Notes: generated by a model not told the origin, from the sequence alone. DNA of 64,000 nt from Sphingobacterium cavernae (GCF_008520265.1 NZ_VIQM01000087.1:84285-148284); one strand, 5' to 3'; positions 25,202 to 34,302 are shown, counted from the first letter of the stretch. Program-made: numbers and translations.

Positions 25202-26896
25202 TTAAAGATTGCCTTTTTTAAGTTCGCTTACTGCGAAATCAACAGCTCTTGCTGTCAATGCCATGTAAGTTAATGAAGGATTCACACATCCTCCAGAAGT
25301 CATCGCTGCCCCATCAGTGACGAATACATTTAATGCGTCCCAAACTTGATTATTTCCGTTAAGAACTGAAGTTTTTGGATCACGACCCATGCGCGCTGTA
25401 CCCATTTCGTGAATACCCTGGCCAAGACCGTATACGTTATTCCAGCTACTCACATCCTTCACACCTATGCTTTCGAGCATTTCTTTCATCTCGTTTTGCA
25501 TATCGTTACGCATTTTTAACTCATTTTCTCTGATTTCAGCGTCAAATGCTAGAACAGGTAAGCCCCATTTATCCTTTTTATCTTTATCTAACTTAATATG
25601 GTTTTCATGGTAAGGTAAAATTTCGCCGAATCCACCAAATCCAAGCGACCAATCTCCTGGTTCACATATCGCATCTTTGAAGTTACCGCCAACATACTTT
25701 TCTTCTTCTGATCGCCATGCTCTTCCACGACCAGCTCCGCCTTGATAACCGAATCCACGTACGTAGTCACGTTTTTTGTCATCAAAATCAACATTCACGA
25801 ATCGAGGAACATATATACCATTTGCACGACGTCCGAAAATTGTTTTGTCTAAATACCCTTCAACACGACCAGATGCACCAACTCCCAAGTGATGATCCAT
25901 TAAATTATGTCCCAATTCACCACTACTACTTCCTAATCCACCTTCCCATAAATCAGTAGCAGAATTCATCAATACCCACGAAGAATTTAACGCAGAAGCA
26001 CATACAAATACAACTTTTGCATGGAATTCATACGTTTGGTTTGTTTCCGCATCAATGATTTCTACTCCTTTTGCTCGCTTTGTGTCTTTATCATAAATAA
26101 TACGAGTCACAATAGAAAAAGGTCTTACAGTAAGGTTACCAGTCTTTACAGCCGCTGGCAAAGTAGCCGATTGTGTACTAAAATAAGCTCCAAAATTACA
26201 ACCTTCCCAACATCTGTTTTGATATTGACAATTGACACGACCATTATGCGGAACAGTGATATTAGCTGTTCTCCCCATGATAAAGTGGCGTTTACCACCA
26301 TACTGTGATTTCTTCAATCGCTCTGCATAATCTTTCTCTACTACGTTCATCGGCATAGGAGGCATGAATTCTCCATCTGGCAAGATATCTCCTAGACCAT
26401 CTCTATTACCAGAAATACCTGCAAACTTCTCTACATAACTATACCAAGGCGCAATATCTTTATAGCGAATAGGCCAATCAACCCCGTGACCATCTTTAGC
26501 GTTTGCTTCAAAATCCAAATCGCTAAGACGGTAAGATTGACGTCCCCACATCAATGATCTACCACCTACATGATACCCACGATACCAGTCAAATCTTTTG
26601 ATTTCTGTATAAGGGCTTTCTTTTTCATTTACCCAGTACCCAAGATTTTTTTCATTCAATGGATAATCACGTTTCAATACTGGATAATCTTGAATCATTT
26701 GTTGAGTTCTTCCACCTGCATGTGGAAATTCCCATGGTGATTTTGTCGGAGAAGTATAATCCTTAATATGTTCTATATTTCTACCTCTTTCCAACATAAT
26801 TGTTTTAAGACCTTTCTCAGTCAGCTCCTTCGCAGCCCATCCCCCACTGATTCCAGATCCGATGACAATTGCATCATAAATATTATTCTCTACCAT
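25202..26896 (-). CDS. GMC-family FAD-dependent oxidoreductase (sugar dehydrogenase large subunit)
   Basis: A 564-residue GMC oxidoreductase. The FAD-binding Rossmann motif is AIVIGSGISGGWAAKEL near residues 9-25, followed by GLKTIMLERGR. Other seen elements are GGRSLMWGRQSYRLSD, the cysteine-containing CQYQNRCWEGCNFGAY, the C-terminal HEMGTARMGRDP and the closing NPSLTYMALTARAVDFA. It matches the large subunit of gluconate-2-dehydrogenase or glucoside 3-dehydrogenase-type complexes. It has no obvious signal peptide; in such complexes the flavoprotein can be carried across the membrane by the Tat-exported small subunit, which is encoded two genes downstream. The neighbours point to a sugar or glycoside substrate, with electrons leaving to an unidentified acceptor. 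Confidence 0.92.
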   Translation of the reverse strand: MVENNIYDAIVIGSGISGGWAAKELTEKGLKTIMLERGRNIEHIKDYTSPTKSPWEFPHAGGRTQQMIQDYPVLKRDYPLNEKNLGYWVNEKESPYTEIKRFDWYRGYHVGGRSLMWGRQSYRLSDLDFEANAKDGHGVDWPIRYKDIAPWYSYVEKFAGISGNRDGLGDILPDGEFMPPMPMNVVEKDYAERLKKSQYGGKRHFIMGRTANITVPHNGRVNCQYQNRCWEGCNFGAYFSTQSATLPAAVKTGNLTVRPFSIVTRIIYDKDTKRAKGVEIIDAETNQTYEFHAKVVFVCASALNSSWVLMNSATDLWEGGLGSSSGELGHNLMDHHLGVGASGRVEGYLDKTIFGRRANGIYVPRFVNVDFDDKKRDYVRGFGYQGGAGRGRAWRSEEEKYVGGNFKDAICEPGDWSLGFGGFGEILPYHENHIKLDKDKKDKWGLPVLAFDAEIRENELKMRNDMQNEMKEMLESIGVKDVSSWNNVYGLGQGIHEMGTARMGRDPKTSVLNGNNQVWDALNVFVTDGAAMTSGGCVNPSLTYMALTARAVDFAVSELKKGNL

Positions 26897-26924
26897 TTTA
26901 ATTAAGTTTATATTGTAATAAAAT

Positions 26925-28163
26925 TTACTTTTCGATTGTTTTGACTTTCTCGTCTTTGAAGAAAATCATAAATATTACCATAACTACAAGAGCTATGACA
27001 GCTGGAACAAACCAAGTTTTTTCCCAGAATCCAGGTAAGTCAACACCTTTTAACTCTTTGTATTTGTCACCAATGAAACTTGCTACCCAAAATCCGATCA
27101 ACTGTCCTATACCATATGTCGCTAAAGTAATTAAACCTTGCGCTGCCGATTTATATTTTTCCCCAGCCTTGCTGTCTGTATAAATTTGTCCAGATACAAA
27201 GAAGAAATCATAACAGATACCGTGTAATGCAATTCCTAATATCAACATAAAAGTAAGCTCGCCAGCATCACCATAAGCAAATAATAAATAGCGAACTGCC
27301 CAAGCTAACATCCCCACTAAAATTGTTTTTTTGAAACCAAATTTGGAGAAGAAAACAGGAAGTAATAATAAGAATAACACTTCTGAGATCTGACCGATGG
27401 TCATTTTTCCTGTTGGATTTTCTAATCCTATTTCTGCTAAAAACAGATTGGCATTTTGATAATAGAAAGCTAAAGGAATACAAATCAATACAGATGAAAT
27501 AAAGAAAATAAAGAAATTTCTATCTTTCAATAGTTTGATGGCATCAAGTCCGACAATTGATGAGAATGATGGTTTTTCGCCTTCTGCAGCTTTGATTGGC
27601 GGCGTACTTGGCAAAATAAATGAGAACAAACCCAAAACAGCTGAAGCTATTGCAGCCATCAAAAATGTGTTTTTCAATGCGCCTTCACCTGCCGCTGCAT
27701 CCCATTTGAATAAATAACTAATAGACAAACCAGCTACGATCCAACCTATAGTTCCCCATATACGAATTGCAGAGAATTCTTTTTCCGGATTTTGTAGTTG
27801 TCTAAATGATATAGAACTAGCCAATGCTAACGTTGGCATATATAATATCATATAACTCAATACATACGGATAGAAAGAACCGTACTCCGTTGACTGGTAC
27901 ATTTGATACAATAAAAAGGCACCTACCAAATGAAGAATACCTAATACACGTTCTGCATTAAAAAATCTGTCCGCGATCATCCCAACAATAAAGGGAGCTA
28001 TAATAGCACCTAAACATTGCGTAGAAAATACATTCGCCATTTCAAAATCACTGGCTTTCAAATTTTGTTTCAAGAACGTTCCCAATGTAACAAACCATGC
28101 TCCCCAAATAAAAAATTCAAGGAACATCATAAATGATAATTTAGTTTTTATAACTGAATTCAT
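26925..28163 (-). CDS. MFS permease of the nucleoside:H+ symporter type
   Basis: A 412-residue membrane protein with about twelve predicted helices. It starts LSFMMFLEFFIWGAWFVTLG and carries the loop FSTQCLGAIIAPFIVGMIAD followed by RF, typical of the NupG/XapB-like nucleoside:H+ symporter group (PF03825). Members of this group in Bacteroidota clusters with Gfo/Idh and TIM-barrel genes are often annotated as sugar permeases, so the cargo here is more likely a sugar or keto-sugar than a nucleoside. Located in the inner membrane, it would bring the periplasmic oxidation product into the cytoplasm. Gaps to its neighbours are 28 and 21 bases, in keeping with one transcript. Confidence 0.88.
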   Translation of the reverse strand: MNSVIKTKLSFMMFLEFFIWGAWFVTLGTFLKQNLKASDFEMANVFSTQCLGAIIAPFIVGMIADRFFNAERVLGILHLVGAFLLYQMYQSTEYGSFYPYVLSYMILYMPTLALASSISFRQLQNPEKEFSAIRIWGTIGWIVAGLSISYLFKWDAAAGEGALKNTFLMAAIASAVLGLFSFILPSTPPIKAAEGEKPSFSSIVGLDAIKLLKDRNFFIFFISSVLICIPLAFYYQNANLFLAEIGLENPTGKMTIGQISEVLFLLLLPVFFSKFGFKKTILVGMLAWAVRYLLFAYGDAGELTFMLILGIALHGICYDFFFVSGQIYTDSKAGEKYKSAAQGLITLATYGIGQLIGFWVASFIGDKYKELKGVDLPGFWEKTWFVPAVIALVVMVIFMIFFKDEKVKTIEK

Positions 28164-28184
28164 GTTTATATATGATTAATCAAA

Positions 28185-29105
28185 TTAAAAGTTATCTGCC
28201 TCTCTATAGGCTGCTACTAAAATATCTTCGCCCTCTTTACCAGATTTAGACATTCCATGTTCCATTCCCACGATTCCTTTATATCCCTTATTGTGTAACC
28301 ACTTGAATACATTTTTATAATTGATTTCACCTGTATATGGCTCTCTTCTTCCTGGGTTATCACCTACTTGTATATAAGCAATCTCAGACCAACACATATC
28401 CATCAGATTGATCAAGTTTCCTTCATTTTTTTGTTGATGGTACGCATCGTATAATATTTTACAGGAAGGACTATTTACAGCTTTACAAATTTCGTACGTC
28501 TGATCCGTATAGCGTAAAAATAAATTAGGTGTATCACTCAATGGCTCTAAAACCATAGTAATGCCATGTGGTTCTAAAATTTCTGAACCTCTTTTTAATG
28601 CTTCTATAACGTTTGCGGTTTGTACACCAATAGGCAAATTGCGTTGATAATCACCAGGAACAACAGTAACCCATTTTGCATTTACGCGTTTGGCAACTTC
28701 TACAGAGTCACGACAACCTTTAAGGAAGATATCAATATGTTCTTGTTTGTTCGCCGCTAAAGTATTTTGTCCGTTACCTCCTTTAGGCACAACAAATACA
28801 CCCATGCGCATTCCCAATTTAGCTAACAGCTCGCCGATCTTAGTTTGTTCCTCAATAGAACGTCCAGGCATACCGTTGTCCTCAATACTGCGGAAACCTA
28901 AATCGTGCATGTATTTGATTTCATCTAAAAAACTTTTACCTGCTGAAGCAGAAAACATTCCTTGATGTGGTGCATAATCTAATTTAAAAGTGGTTGATTT
29001 AATCATTTCTTTATTAGGTTTTATAAAATCTGATGTTTTATTACTTGACAAGAAAGCCCCTGTTAATAGCAAGCCGGAATTTTTGATAAAATCGTTTCTC
29101 TTCAT
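28185..29105 (-). CDS. Exported sugar phosphate isomerase/epimerase-like TIM barrel (hydroxypyruvate isomerase family)
   Basis: A 306-residue protein with an export-like leader (KRNDFIKNSGLLLTGAFLSS) and an AP-endonuclease-2-type TIM barrel. Seen metal-ligand segments: GITMVLEPLSD (Glu), CKILYDAYHQQKNEGN (Asp, His), IAYIQVGDNPGRREPYTGEI and GIVGMEHGMSKSGKEG (Glu). These fit hydroxypyruvate isomerase and 3-keto-sugar epimerase/hydrolase-type barrels. The leader has only one of the two Tat arginines, so the route of export is uncertain. In related clusters such proteins act on keto-sugars or cleave 3-keto-glycosides after oxidation by a Gfo/Idh or GMC enzyme. Specific reaction is unknown. Confidence 0.87.
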   Translation of the reverse strand: MKRNDFIKNSGLLLTGAFLSSNKTSDFIKPNKEMIKSTTFKLDYAPHQGMFSASAGKSFLDEIKYMHDLGFRSIEDNGMPGRSIEEQTKIGELLAKLGMRMGVFVVPKGGNGQNTLAANKQEHIDIFLKGCRDSVEVAKRVNAKWVTVVPGDYQRNLPIGVQTANVIEALKRGSEILEPHGITMVLEPLSDTPNLFLRYTDQTYEICKAVNSPSCKILYDAYHQQKNEGNLINLMDMCWSEIAYIQVGDNPGRREPYTGEINYKNVFKWLHNKGYKGIVGMEHGMSKSGKEGEDILVAAYREADNF

Positions 29106-29123
29106 GTCGTTTATAATGGTTGA

Positions 29124-30122
29124 TTATTGGTTATAAATATAATTATTAAATCCTGAGCTTTGCAATTCTTTTAATGTATAATTTTCAGAATATATTATAT
29201 ATGCCTCAGCCTGAGGAACTCTCTCGATATACGAGATTGCGTCTTCAGGTTTCAAATACATTAAATAATTATCCAAAGCGTCTGCCTGCATAGCAGTATT
29301 AGCGATAACGGTAACTGAAAGTATATTATTAGTTAATGGACTTCCTGTATGTGGATCGATATGGTGCGATAATCTTTTGCCATTTACAATGCGATATTTC
29401 TCGTAACTTCCAGAAGTGGTGATAGCCTTATCTTTTATTGAAACCTTGTAAGATGCAGCAGAATCATTATTTGGTCGCTGTATCTCAATCTTGTATGTTT
29501 CGCCATTTGGCTTCACACCGAAACAATAAATTTCGCCCCCCACTTCGACCATAGATGATTGAACACCTTTATTATTAAGAAAATCAGATAGCACATCCAC
29601 CGTATATCCTTGCGCTATTCCATTCAAATCAATGGCTGTATTTTTATTTCTTTTCTCTAAGTATTTACCTTTTAATCTGAGCTTATTAAGACCAACAAAT
29701 TGACGAACACTATCCACTTGATTTTGTGTAGGATTATTCCGAAATCCTTCTGGTCCGAATCCCCACAATTTCATCAAGGGAAATACCGTTATATCAAAAT
29801 AGCCTTTAGTTTTCTTGTGATAATCGAAACTAGCTTTTACGACATTATACATATGCGAATCAAGTTTCACGCGTTTATTAGATGAGGAGTTAAATTGATT
29901 GATTAATGAATTATTTTTATACAAAGACATTGATTCATCAATAACATTAAAAATACTATCTACTTCATCTTTTGAAACGACCTTATCTGCAGCATAATAT
30001 TTAATAGAATACGTAGTTCCTTGTGCCTGCCCCGAAATGGTATATAATGAATATGAAATAGGATATGCCGCATAAGCAACATATCCTATCAGAATATAAG
30101 ATATAAGAATAAAAAGTTTCAA
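29124..30122 (-). CDS. apbE: FAD:protein FMN transferase ApbE
   Basis: A 332-residue ApbE with an N-terminal export or anchor segment (LFILISYILIGYVAYAA). Typical family features are SGQAQGTTYSIKYY, VFPLMKLWGFGPEG, AIDLNGIAQGYTVDVLSDFL, MVEVGGEIYCFGVKP and the C-terminal ITTSGSYEKYR with HHIDPHTGSPL. ApbE uses FAD and Mg2+ to attach FMN to a Thr or Ser of a target protein outside the cytoplasm. No FMN-bind domain or [S/T]GA[T/S]-type acceptor motif was seen by eye in the other proteins of this cluster. Either the target is elsewhere (Nqr, Rnf) or the substrate here is unusual. It sits 4 bases from the upstream Gfo/Idh gene, so coupling is likely. Confidence 0.93.
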   Translation of the reverse strand: MKLFILISYILIGYVAYAAYPISYSLYTISGQAQGTTYSIKYYAADKVVSKDEVDSIFNVIDESMSLYKNNSLINQFNSSSNKRVKLDSHMYNVVKASFDYHKKTKGYFDITVFPLMKLWGFGPEGFRNNPTQNQVDSVRQFVGLNKLRLKGKYLEKRNKNTAIDLNGIAQGYTVDVLSDFLNNKGVQSSMVEVGGEIYCFGVKPNGETYKIEIQRPNNDSAASYKVSIKDKAITTSGSYEKYRIVNGKRLSHHIDPHTGSPLTNNILSVTVIANTAMQADALDNYLMYLKPEDAISYIERVPQAEAYIIYSENYTLKELQSSGFNNYIYNQ

Positions 30123-30126
30123 GTAT

Positions 30127-31440
30127 TTATATGAATAAATTCGTGTTTATACCAGGTACTGCTACTGGGTATATACCATTGGCATCAGGCAAAATTTTTG
30201 GTTTTGCATCCCAAGCTAATGTTTCTGGCATTAAGTCAATTTCAGATTTTAATGCATCATCCCATTTGATTACTTTTCCTGTATAACACGCAATACGTCC
30301 AATAATACCAGCTAATGAACTATATGCACCATATTCTGCATTATTAAACTTGTATTCTCCTTTAGCTACAGCAGCAAATAGTTCAACGTGCTCTTGCTGA
30401 TAAGGATTTGGATTTCCTTTAGGATCATGACGATAAATCTCGTTACCTTTTGAATCCCATAGAATAGCTCTACCACCAGCTGATAAATAGATTCTTCCTT
30501 TAGTTCCTTGGAATGTTTCGTCTACACGATTATGTGATCCTTCAAAGTGACAACATTGACTGAAGACAACAGAACCATCATCGTAAGTCATCTCAATAGA
30601 GAAATTATCATAAATCTCTCCATACTCTTTTCCTGTACGATGTGCACGAGATCCAACCCCTTGAATTGACACTGGATACTTGCCTTTAATCCAATTCGCA
30701 ACATCAATATTATGTACGTGTTGCTCTACGATATGATCACCACATAACCAGTTAAAGTAATACCAGTTACGCATTTGATAGTCCATTTCAGTCTGTCCAG
30801 GTTTACGTGGTCTCACCCACACACCACCACTATTCCAATATACCTGACCTGATACAACATCACCAATTGCACCATCTAAAACACGTTTGATACCTTCGCG
30901 GTAATTATGTTGGAAACGACGTTGTAAACCAACGACAACATTTAATTTTTTCTGTTCAGCAATTTTTGAAGCCGCTAAAATTCTTCTTACACCTGGCGCA
31001 TCCACAGCAACAGATTTTTCCATGAAAACATGCTTTCCTTGTTTTACAGCTTCTTCAAAATGCTGAGGTCTGAATCCTGGAGGCGCAACAAGTAATACGA
31101 CATCCGCATCTTTTATTGCATGTTTGTATGCATCAAATCCCACGTACTTACGTGATTCAGGGATGTCCATCTTTGCAGAATAGCGTTTCGACAAATTGTT
31201 GTAAGCTGAATCTAAATTATCCTTAAAAGCATCAGCTAAAGCAACTAATTTCACATTCTGACCAGAATTCAACGCGTCAGCAGCAGCTCCTGTACCTCTT
31301 CCTCCACAGCCTATTAATGCTACTTTAATTTCATCATTTCCAGCAGCAAATACAGAGGATATATTTGATGCAGTCATAGCAACTCCCCCAGTTACTAGAG
31401 CAGAATTTTTTATAAAATCTCTTCTTTTAATATTTTCCAT
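30127..31440 (-). CDS. Tat-exported Gfo/Idh/MocA-family oxidoreductase (2)
   Basis: A 437-residue oxidoreductase with a clear twin-arginine leader (NIKRRDFIKNSALVTGG). The Rossmann motif is KVALIGCGGRGTGAAADAL; the catalytic Lys lies in HVFMEKSVAVDAPGVRRI. The C-terminal domain has WYYFNWLCGDHIVEQHVHNI, with a His near the expected active site. It is clearly diverged from the other Gfo/Idh protein of the cluster, so the two probably do different steps (for example oxidation and later reduction of a ring hydroxyl). It begins a run of closely spaced genes after the SUMF1-fold gene (39-base gap) and is nearly fused to apbE (4-base gap). Substrate unknown. Confidence 0.9.
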   Translation of the reverse strand: MENIKRRDFIKNSALVTGGVAMTASNISSVFAAGNDEIKVALIGCGGRGTGAAADALNSGQNVKLVALADAFKDNLDSAYNNLSKRYSAKMDIPESRKYVGFDAYKHAIKDADVVLLVAPPGFRPQHFEEAVKQGKHVFMEKSVAVDAPGVRRILAASKIAEQKKLNVVVGLQRRFQHNYREGIKRVLDGAIGDVVSGQVYWNSGGVWVRPRKPGQTEMDYQMRNWYYFNWLCGDHIVEQHVHNIDVANWIKGKYPVSIQGVGSRAHRTGKEYGEIYDNFSIEMTYDDGSVVFSQCCHFEGSHNRVDETFQGTKGRIYLSAGGRAILWDSKGNEIYRHDPKGNPNPYQQEHVELFAAVAKGEYKFNNAEYGAYSSLAGIIGRIACYTGKVIKWDDALKSEIDLMPETLAWDAKPKILPDANGIYPVAVPGINTNLFI

Positions 31441-31479
31441 AATGTCTATGATTGGTTATGTAGTGTATATTCTTATTTT

Positions 31480-32484
31480 TTAAAAGTCCTCTATTGGAGC
31501 TTGATCATAGTAAGCTAATATCTCATCTTTAGAAGGTGCATTTAGTGGACGAACTAATCTTAGTCCAATAAATGGAGCCTCTGGAAACCACCAGTTAGAT
31601 TTAGGCATTTGTGGATCTAATTGTTTCCATATCGGATCTGAAGCTCCTCTCGCTGCTGAACGCAATTCATTTGCAGAGCTAGCAAATGATCCTCCGCGCA
31701 CCGAATGTGGATACAATTCAGTTGGTATAGCTACGGGATTTTTTGTTTTTTTGCCAGCAAACTGTTTATAGAAATCAGCATGATATTGGTCATAAGTCCA
31801 TTCAGCTACATTACCTATTATATCATACAATCCAAACGGATTAGGTTTCTTTTGCCCTACAACATTGGTTTTTTGGTCACTGTTATCTTCATACCATGCG
31901 TAATCTTTCAATTTAGAGACATCATTACCAAAGAAATAGTTATCTTTCGACCCCGCACGACAGGCATATTCCCATTCTGCTTCTGTTGGTAACCTATAGA
32001 AAACGCCAGTACGCACGTATAACCATTTACAAAATTGAATAGCATTGTAATGCGTCATAGCCAAAGCTGGAAATCCTTCCTTTCCAAACCCAAAAGTCAT
32101 ATCTAAATAAGGCTTAGTGGGTCTTGTTACAGCATCTACTTCTGATGGAACTGTTCCTGTGTTCTGTTTCGATTGCTCGTAGTCTTTATACAAGAATGAC
32201 TGAAATAAATCCCATGTGACCTCATATGTTCCCATCCAAAAGGCATCAATTTCTACCTCATGTGCAGGCTTTTCATCAGCCTTGAACGAATTATTATCCC
32301 CCATAGAAAAAACTCCTGCCGGAATAGCTTCCATTGAGAATGACAATGTTGTCCCTTCTATCTCCTGAACATACTTTGTGTGAGGGCTTTTGATTAGATT
32401 TTTCGCTTCTGACTTTTTATTTTGCGCTTCGGCAGCATATATACTTCCTAAAAGTAGAAATGAACAAATGACTTTGTGCATCAA
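31480..32484 (-). CDS. Exported SUMF1/FGE-fold protein, probably not a formylglycine-generating enzyme
   Basis: A 334-residue protein with a signal peptide (cleavage near AEAQ, residue 21). The SUMF1 (C-type-lectin-like) domain covers most of the rest: FSMGDNNSFKADEKPAHEVE, FWMGTYEVTWDLFQSFL, MTHYNAIQFCKWLYVRTG, FYRLPTEAEWEYACRAGS, GLYDIIGNVAEWTYDQYH and GGSFASSANELRSAARG. The C-terminus reads PFIGLRLVRP, whereas true formylglycine-generating enzymes have an active-site Cys in this final segment. So it more likely serves as a binding or scaffold protein. No sulfatase is nearby. It is the first gene of the oxidoreductase cluster, 95 bases after the AEC transporter gene. Confidence 0.85.
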   Translation of the reverse strand: MMHKVICSFLLLGSIYAAEAQNKKSEAKNLIKSPHTKYVQEIEGTTLSFSMEAIPAGVFSMGDNNSFKADEKPAHEVEIDAFWMGTYEVTWDLFQSFLYKDYEQSKQNTGTVPSEVDAVTRPTKPYLDMTFGFGKEGFPALAMTHYNAIQFCKWLYVRTGVFYRLPTEAEWEYACRAGSKDNYFFGNDVSKLKDYAWYEDNSDQKTNVVGQKKPNPFGLYDIIGNVAEWTYDQYHADFYKQFAGKKTKNPVAIPTELYPHSVRGGSFASSANELRSAARGASDPIWKQLDPQMPKSNWWFPEAPFIGLRLVRPLNAPSKDEILAYYDQAPIEDF

Positions 32485-32578
32485 TTATTAATTTTTTATT
32501 TAAATGTTATATCAGTTATCAAATTCTAAGATAAGTGAAATACTAATTAATAAACTAATAATGTAAGTAACAATTAGA

Positions 32579-33493
32579 TTACAACAGTGTATTAATTACA
32601 CTATACCATACAAAGGATAATAATATGCCAATCAGAATACTAATTCCTATAAGCGTATTAGCAAATTTAACATTTAAGCCAAATTTTTCAACTACTATAC
32701 TGGAGGCTACTAAACACGGCATAGTCATCTCAAAAACAGAAACACGGAAAAAGTCACCATTTAGCCCCAATAGGTAGATTAATAAAAGAGCAACGAATGG
32801 TATAATAAACAATTTAACAAGTAAACCTGCATAAAGCCCATTCAATTCATGAGATATACGCTTGAAATTTAATTGAAGTCCTATAGAGAATAATGCCATG
32901 GGACTAACCGTCGCCGCAAAAGAAGAGAACAAATTATTTAGCGCTTCATATTTCAAGTAGTCATGGAAAATCAACGCTATAATGCACGCTATAAATGGTG
33001 GAAAGGTCAAAAGTCTCTTTAATATATACAGATACTTTTCTTTATCATCCTCAAATATATCTCTCGAACCAGCTGCTAATAATACACCAAATAGCGACAA
33101 AGTAAAAAATGTCACTTGATCACTTACTATTGCAACTTTCAAAAATTCCTCTCCATAATACGTACTTACTAGTGGAAAACCAATAAATGAAGTATTTGAT
33201 AAACCAGCTACAATTATTAATGTGTACAACGTTCGATTAGAAAATTTAAACCAAATATTAAGTGCCTTAAAAAAAACATAGGATGTTCCGAAAGCAAGAA
33301 ATGGTAGTAAAGCGGTATATATGTAATCCATATTCCATTCAATCTGTGGAATATATTTGAGAGCGATGGACGGGAGTCCAACATATATAACCCATGTATT
33401 AATAGCTAGATGTCCACCCTTTTTTACAAGCTTTAAATATCTAAAAAGATATCCAAACAGTAAACATAAAAAAATAACGATAAAATTTGACAT
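32579..33493 (-). CDS. AEC-family (auxin efflux carrier-like) transporter
   Basis: A 304-residue membrane protein with about ten hydrophobic helices, ending FAGISILIG-like segments (LIGISILIGILLSFVWYSVI). The pattern of two five-helix halves, with NTWVIYVGLPSIALKY early and SPMALFSIGLQLNFKR in the middle, fits the AEC family (PF03547). Bacterial members carry malate, malonate or other carboxylates, sometimes amino acids. The gene is minus strand and could be the head of the oxidoreductase cluster transcript, though the 94-base AT-rich gap may hold a separate promoter. Cargo is unknown; a carboxylate such as a sugar acid would suit the neighbours, but that is conjecture. Confidence 0.88.
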   Translation of the reverse strand: MSNFIVIFLCLLFGYLFRYLKLVKKGGHLAINTWVIYVGLPSIALKYIPQIEWNMDYIYTALLPFLAFGTSYVFFKALNIWFKFSNRTLYTLIIVAGLSNTSFIGFPLVSTYYGEEFLKVAIVSDQVTFFTLSLFGVLLAAGSRDIFEDDKEKYLYILKRLLTFPPFIACIIALIFHDYLKYEALNNLFSSFAATVSPMALFSIGLQLNFKRISHELNGLYAGLLVKLFIIPFVALLLIYLLGLNGDFFRVSVFEMTMPCLVASSIVVEKFGLNVKFANTLIGISILIGILLSFVWYSVINTLL

Positions 33494-33654
33494 CGAGTAA
33501 TTAAGGATAATATAATCTCAATATTTATACTGAGATGCTAACATTGACCAAAAGTAAGCCTTAAATACGTAAAATAAAACTAGATTAAAATATCTAAATA
33601 ATTATAAAAATTGTTCTGATTAATAATTGTTCATTGTTAATAATTTGTTATTAA

Positions 33655-33679
33655 CAAAAAAGGATGCAATGCATCCTTT
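33655..33679 (-). terminator. Terminator after the LEA-like lipoprotein gene
   Basis: A short stem AAAGGAT / ATCCTTT with loop GCAATGC is followed on the minus strand by TTTTTT. It begins five bases after the stop. A second inverted repeat (GTTAATAA-TTTG-TTATTAAC, 33636-33655) adjoins it. Confidence 0.7.
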
Positions 33680-33683
33680 GAAT

Positions 33684-34292
33684 CTATTTAACTACCTTGT
33701 TTAGCGCCTTTGAGACTGATTTCCCAAAATCTTTGTCAACTGTAATATAACCCGGATAAAAGAAATTTTTACCGCCAATTTTTACCGAAGGCTTAATCTT
33801 TAAAGCAAGAAATGCATCACTTTTGCGCGTAAAAATATCGCTCAAAACCTTTTCAATTCCCTGTTCTTTTGCAGCACTAAACAAATTCGCTCTAAAACTA
33901 AGTGGTATTACCGTGCTTTGTCCTTGCGCGAGATTAATATTTTCGTTTACTGAACCTTCAAACAAGGGTTTCCCTCCCATTTCAATCAGATATTTAAATT
34001 CATTGATTTTGGTTACAGTGGTTGTAGGATTTGTCATTTGCAAATTTACCGTAGCCTCTAAAGGCAAATCTTTGGTCAATAAAGCCATAGCTATCCCAGG
34101 TAGACTACTTAGTGACACACCGCCATCTGTTTGGTAAGAATTCACATCTCTTCCCGCTATGCGCATATTCTGAACAGAAGTAACATCATAATTAAACTTT
34201 CCTAATGCTGCAATCTGTGCTTTCTGATTCACCGCACATCCACTTAATAAAAAAACGGTGACAGCAATTACTAAAAAACCTATCTTTTTCAT
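33684..34292 (-). CDS. LEA-type-2-like lipoprotein of unknown function
   Basis: A 202-residue lipoprotein; the start MKKIGFLVIAVTVFLLSGC (Cys19) is chosen over an ATG seven codons upstream that would overlap the preceding gene by eleven bases. The mature part is beta-rich; LEATVNLQMTNPTTTVTKIN and KPLFEGSVNENINLAQGQST resemble the late-embryogenesis-abundant type 2 (WHy) fold, in which a beta-sandwich opens with an NP-type motif. The call is tentative. It follows a second envelope lipoprotein gene by ten bases and precedes a terminator, so the two form a small operon. No catalytic residues were recognised. Confidence 0.7.
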   Translation of the reverse strand: MKKIGFLVIAVTVFLLSGCAVNQKAQIAALGKFNYDVTSVQNMRIAGRDVNSYQTDGGVSLSSLPGIAMALLTKDLPLEATVNLQMTNPTTTVTKINEFKYLIEMGGKPLFEGSVNENINLAQGQSTVIPLSFRANLFSAAKEQGIEKVLSDIFTRKSDAFLALKIKPSVKIGGKNFFYPGYITVDKDFGKSVSKALNKVVK

Positions 34293-34302
34293 ATTCAAAT
34301 TA

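Noticed and set aside
31480..32484. Formylglycine-generating enzyme for sulfatase maturation
   Set aside because: The final-segment Cys is absent and no sulfatase gene is near; kept only as a SUMF1-fold protein.
33636..33655. GTTAATAA-TTTG-TTATTAAC as a regulatory operator
   Set aside because: It lies downstream of a gene, beside a terminator and in very AT-rich DNA, and probably just extends the 3' structure.
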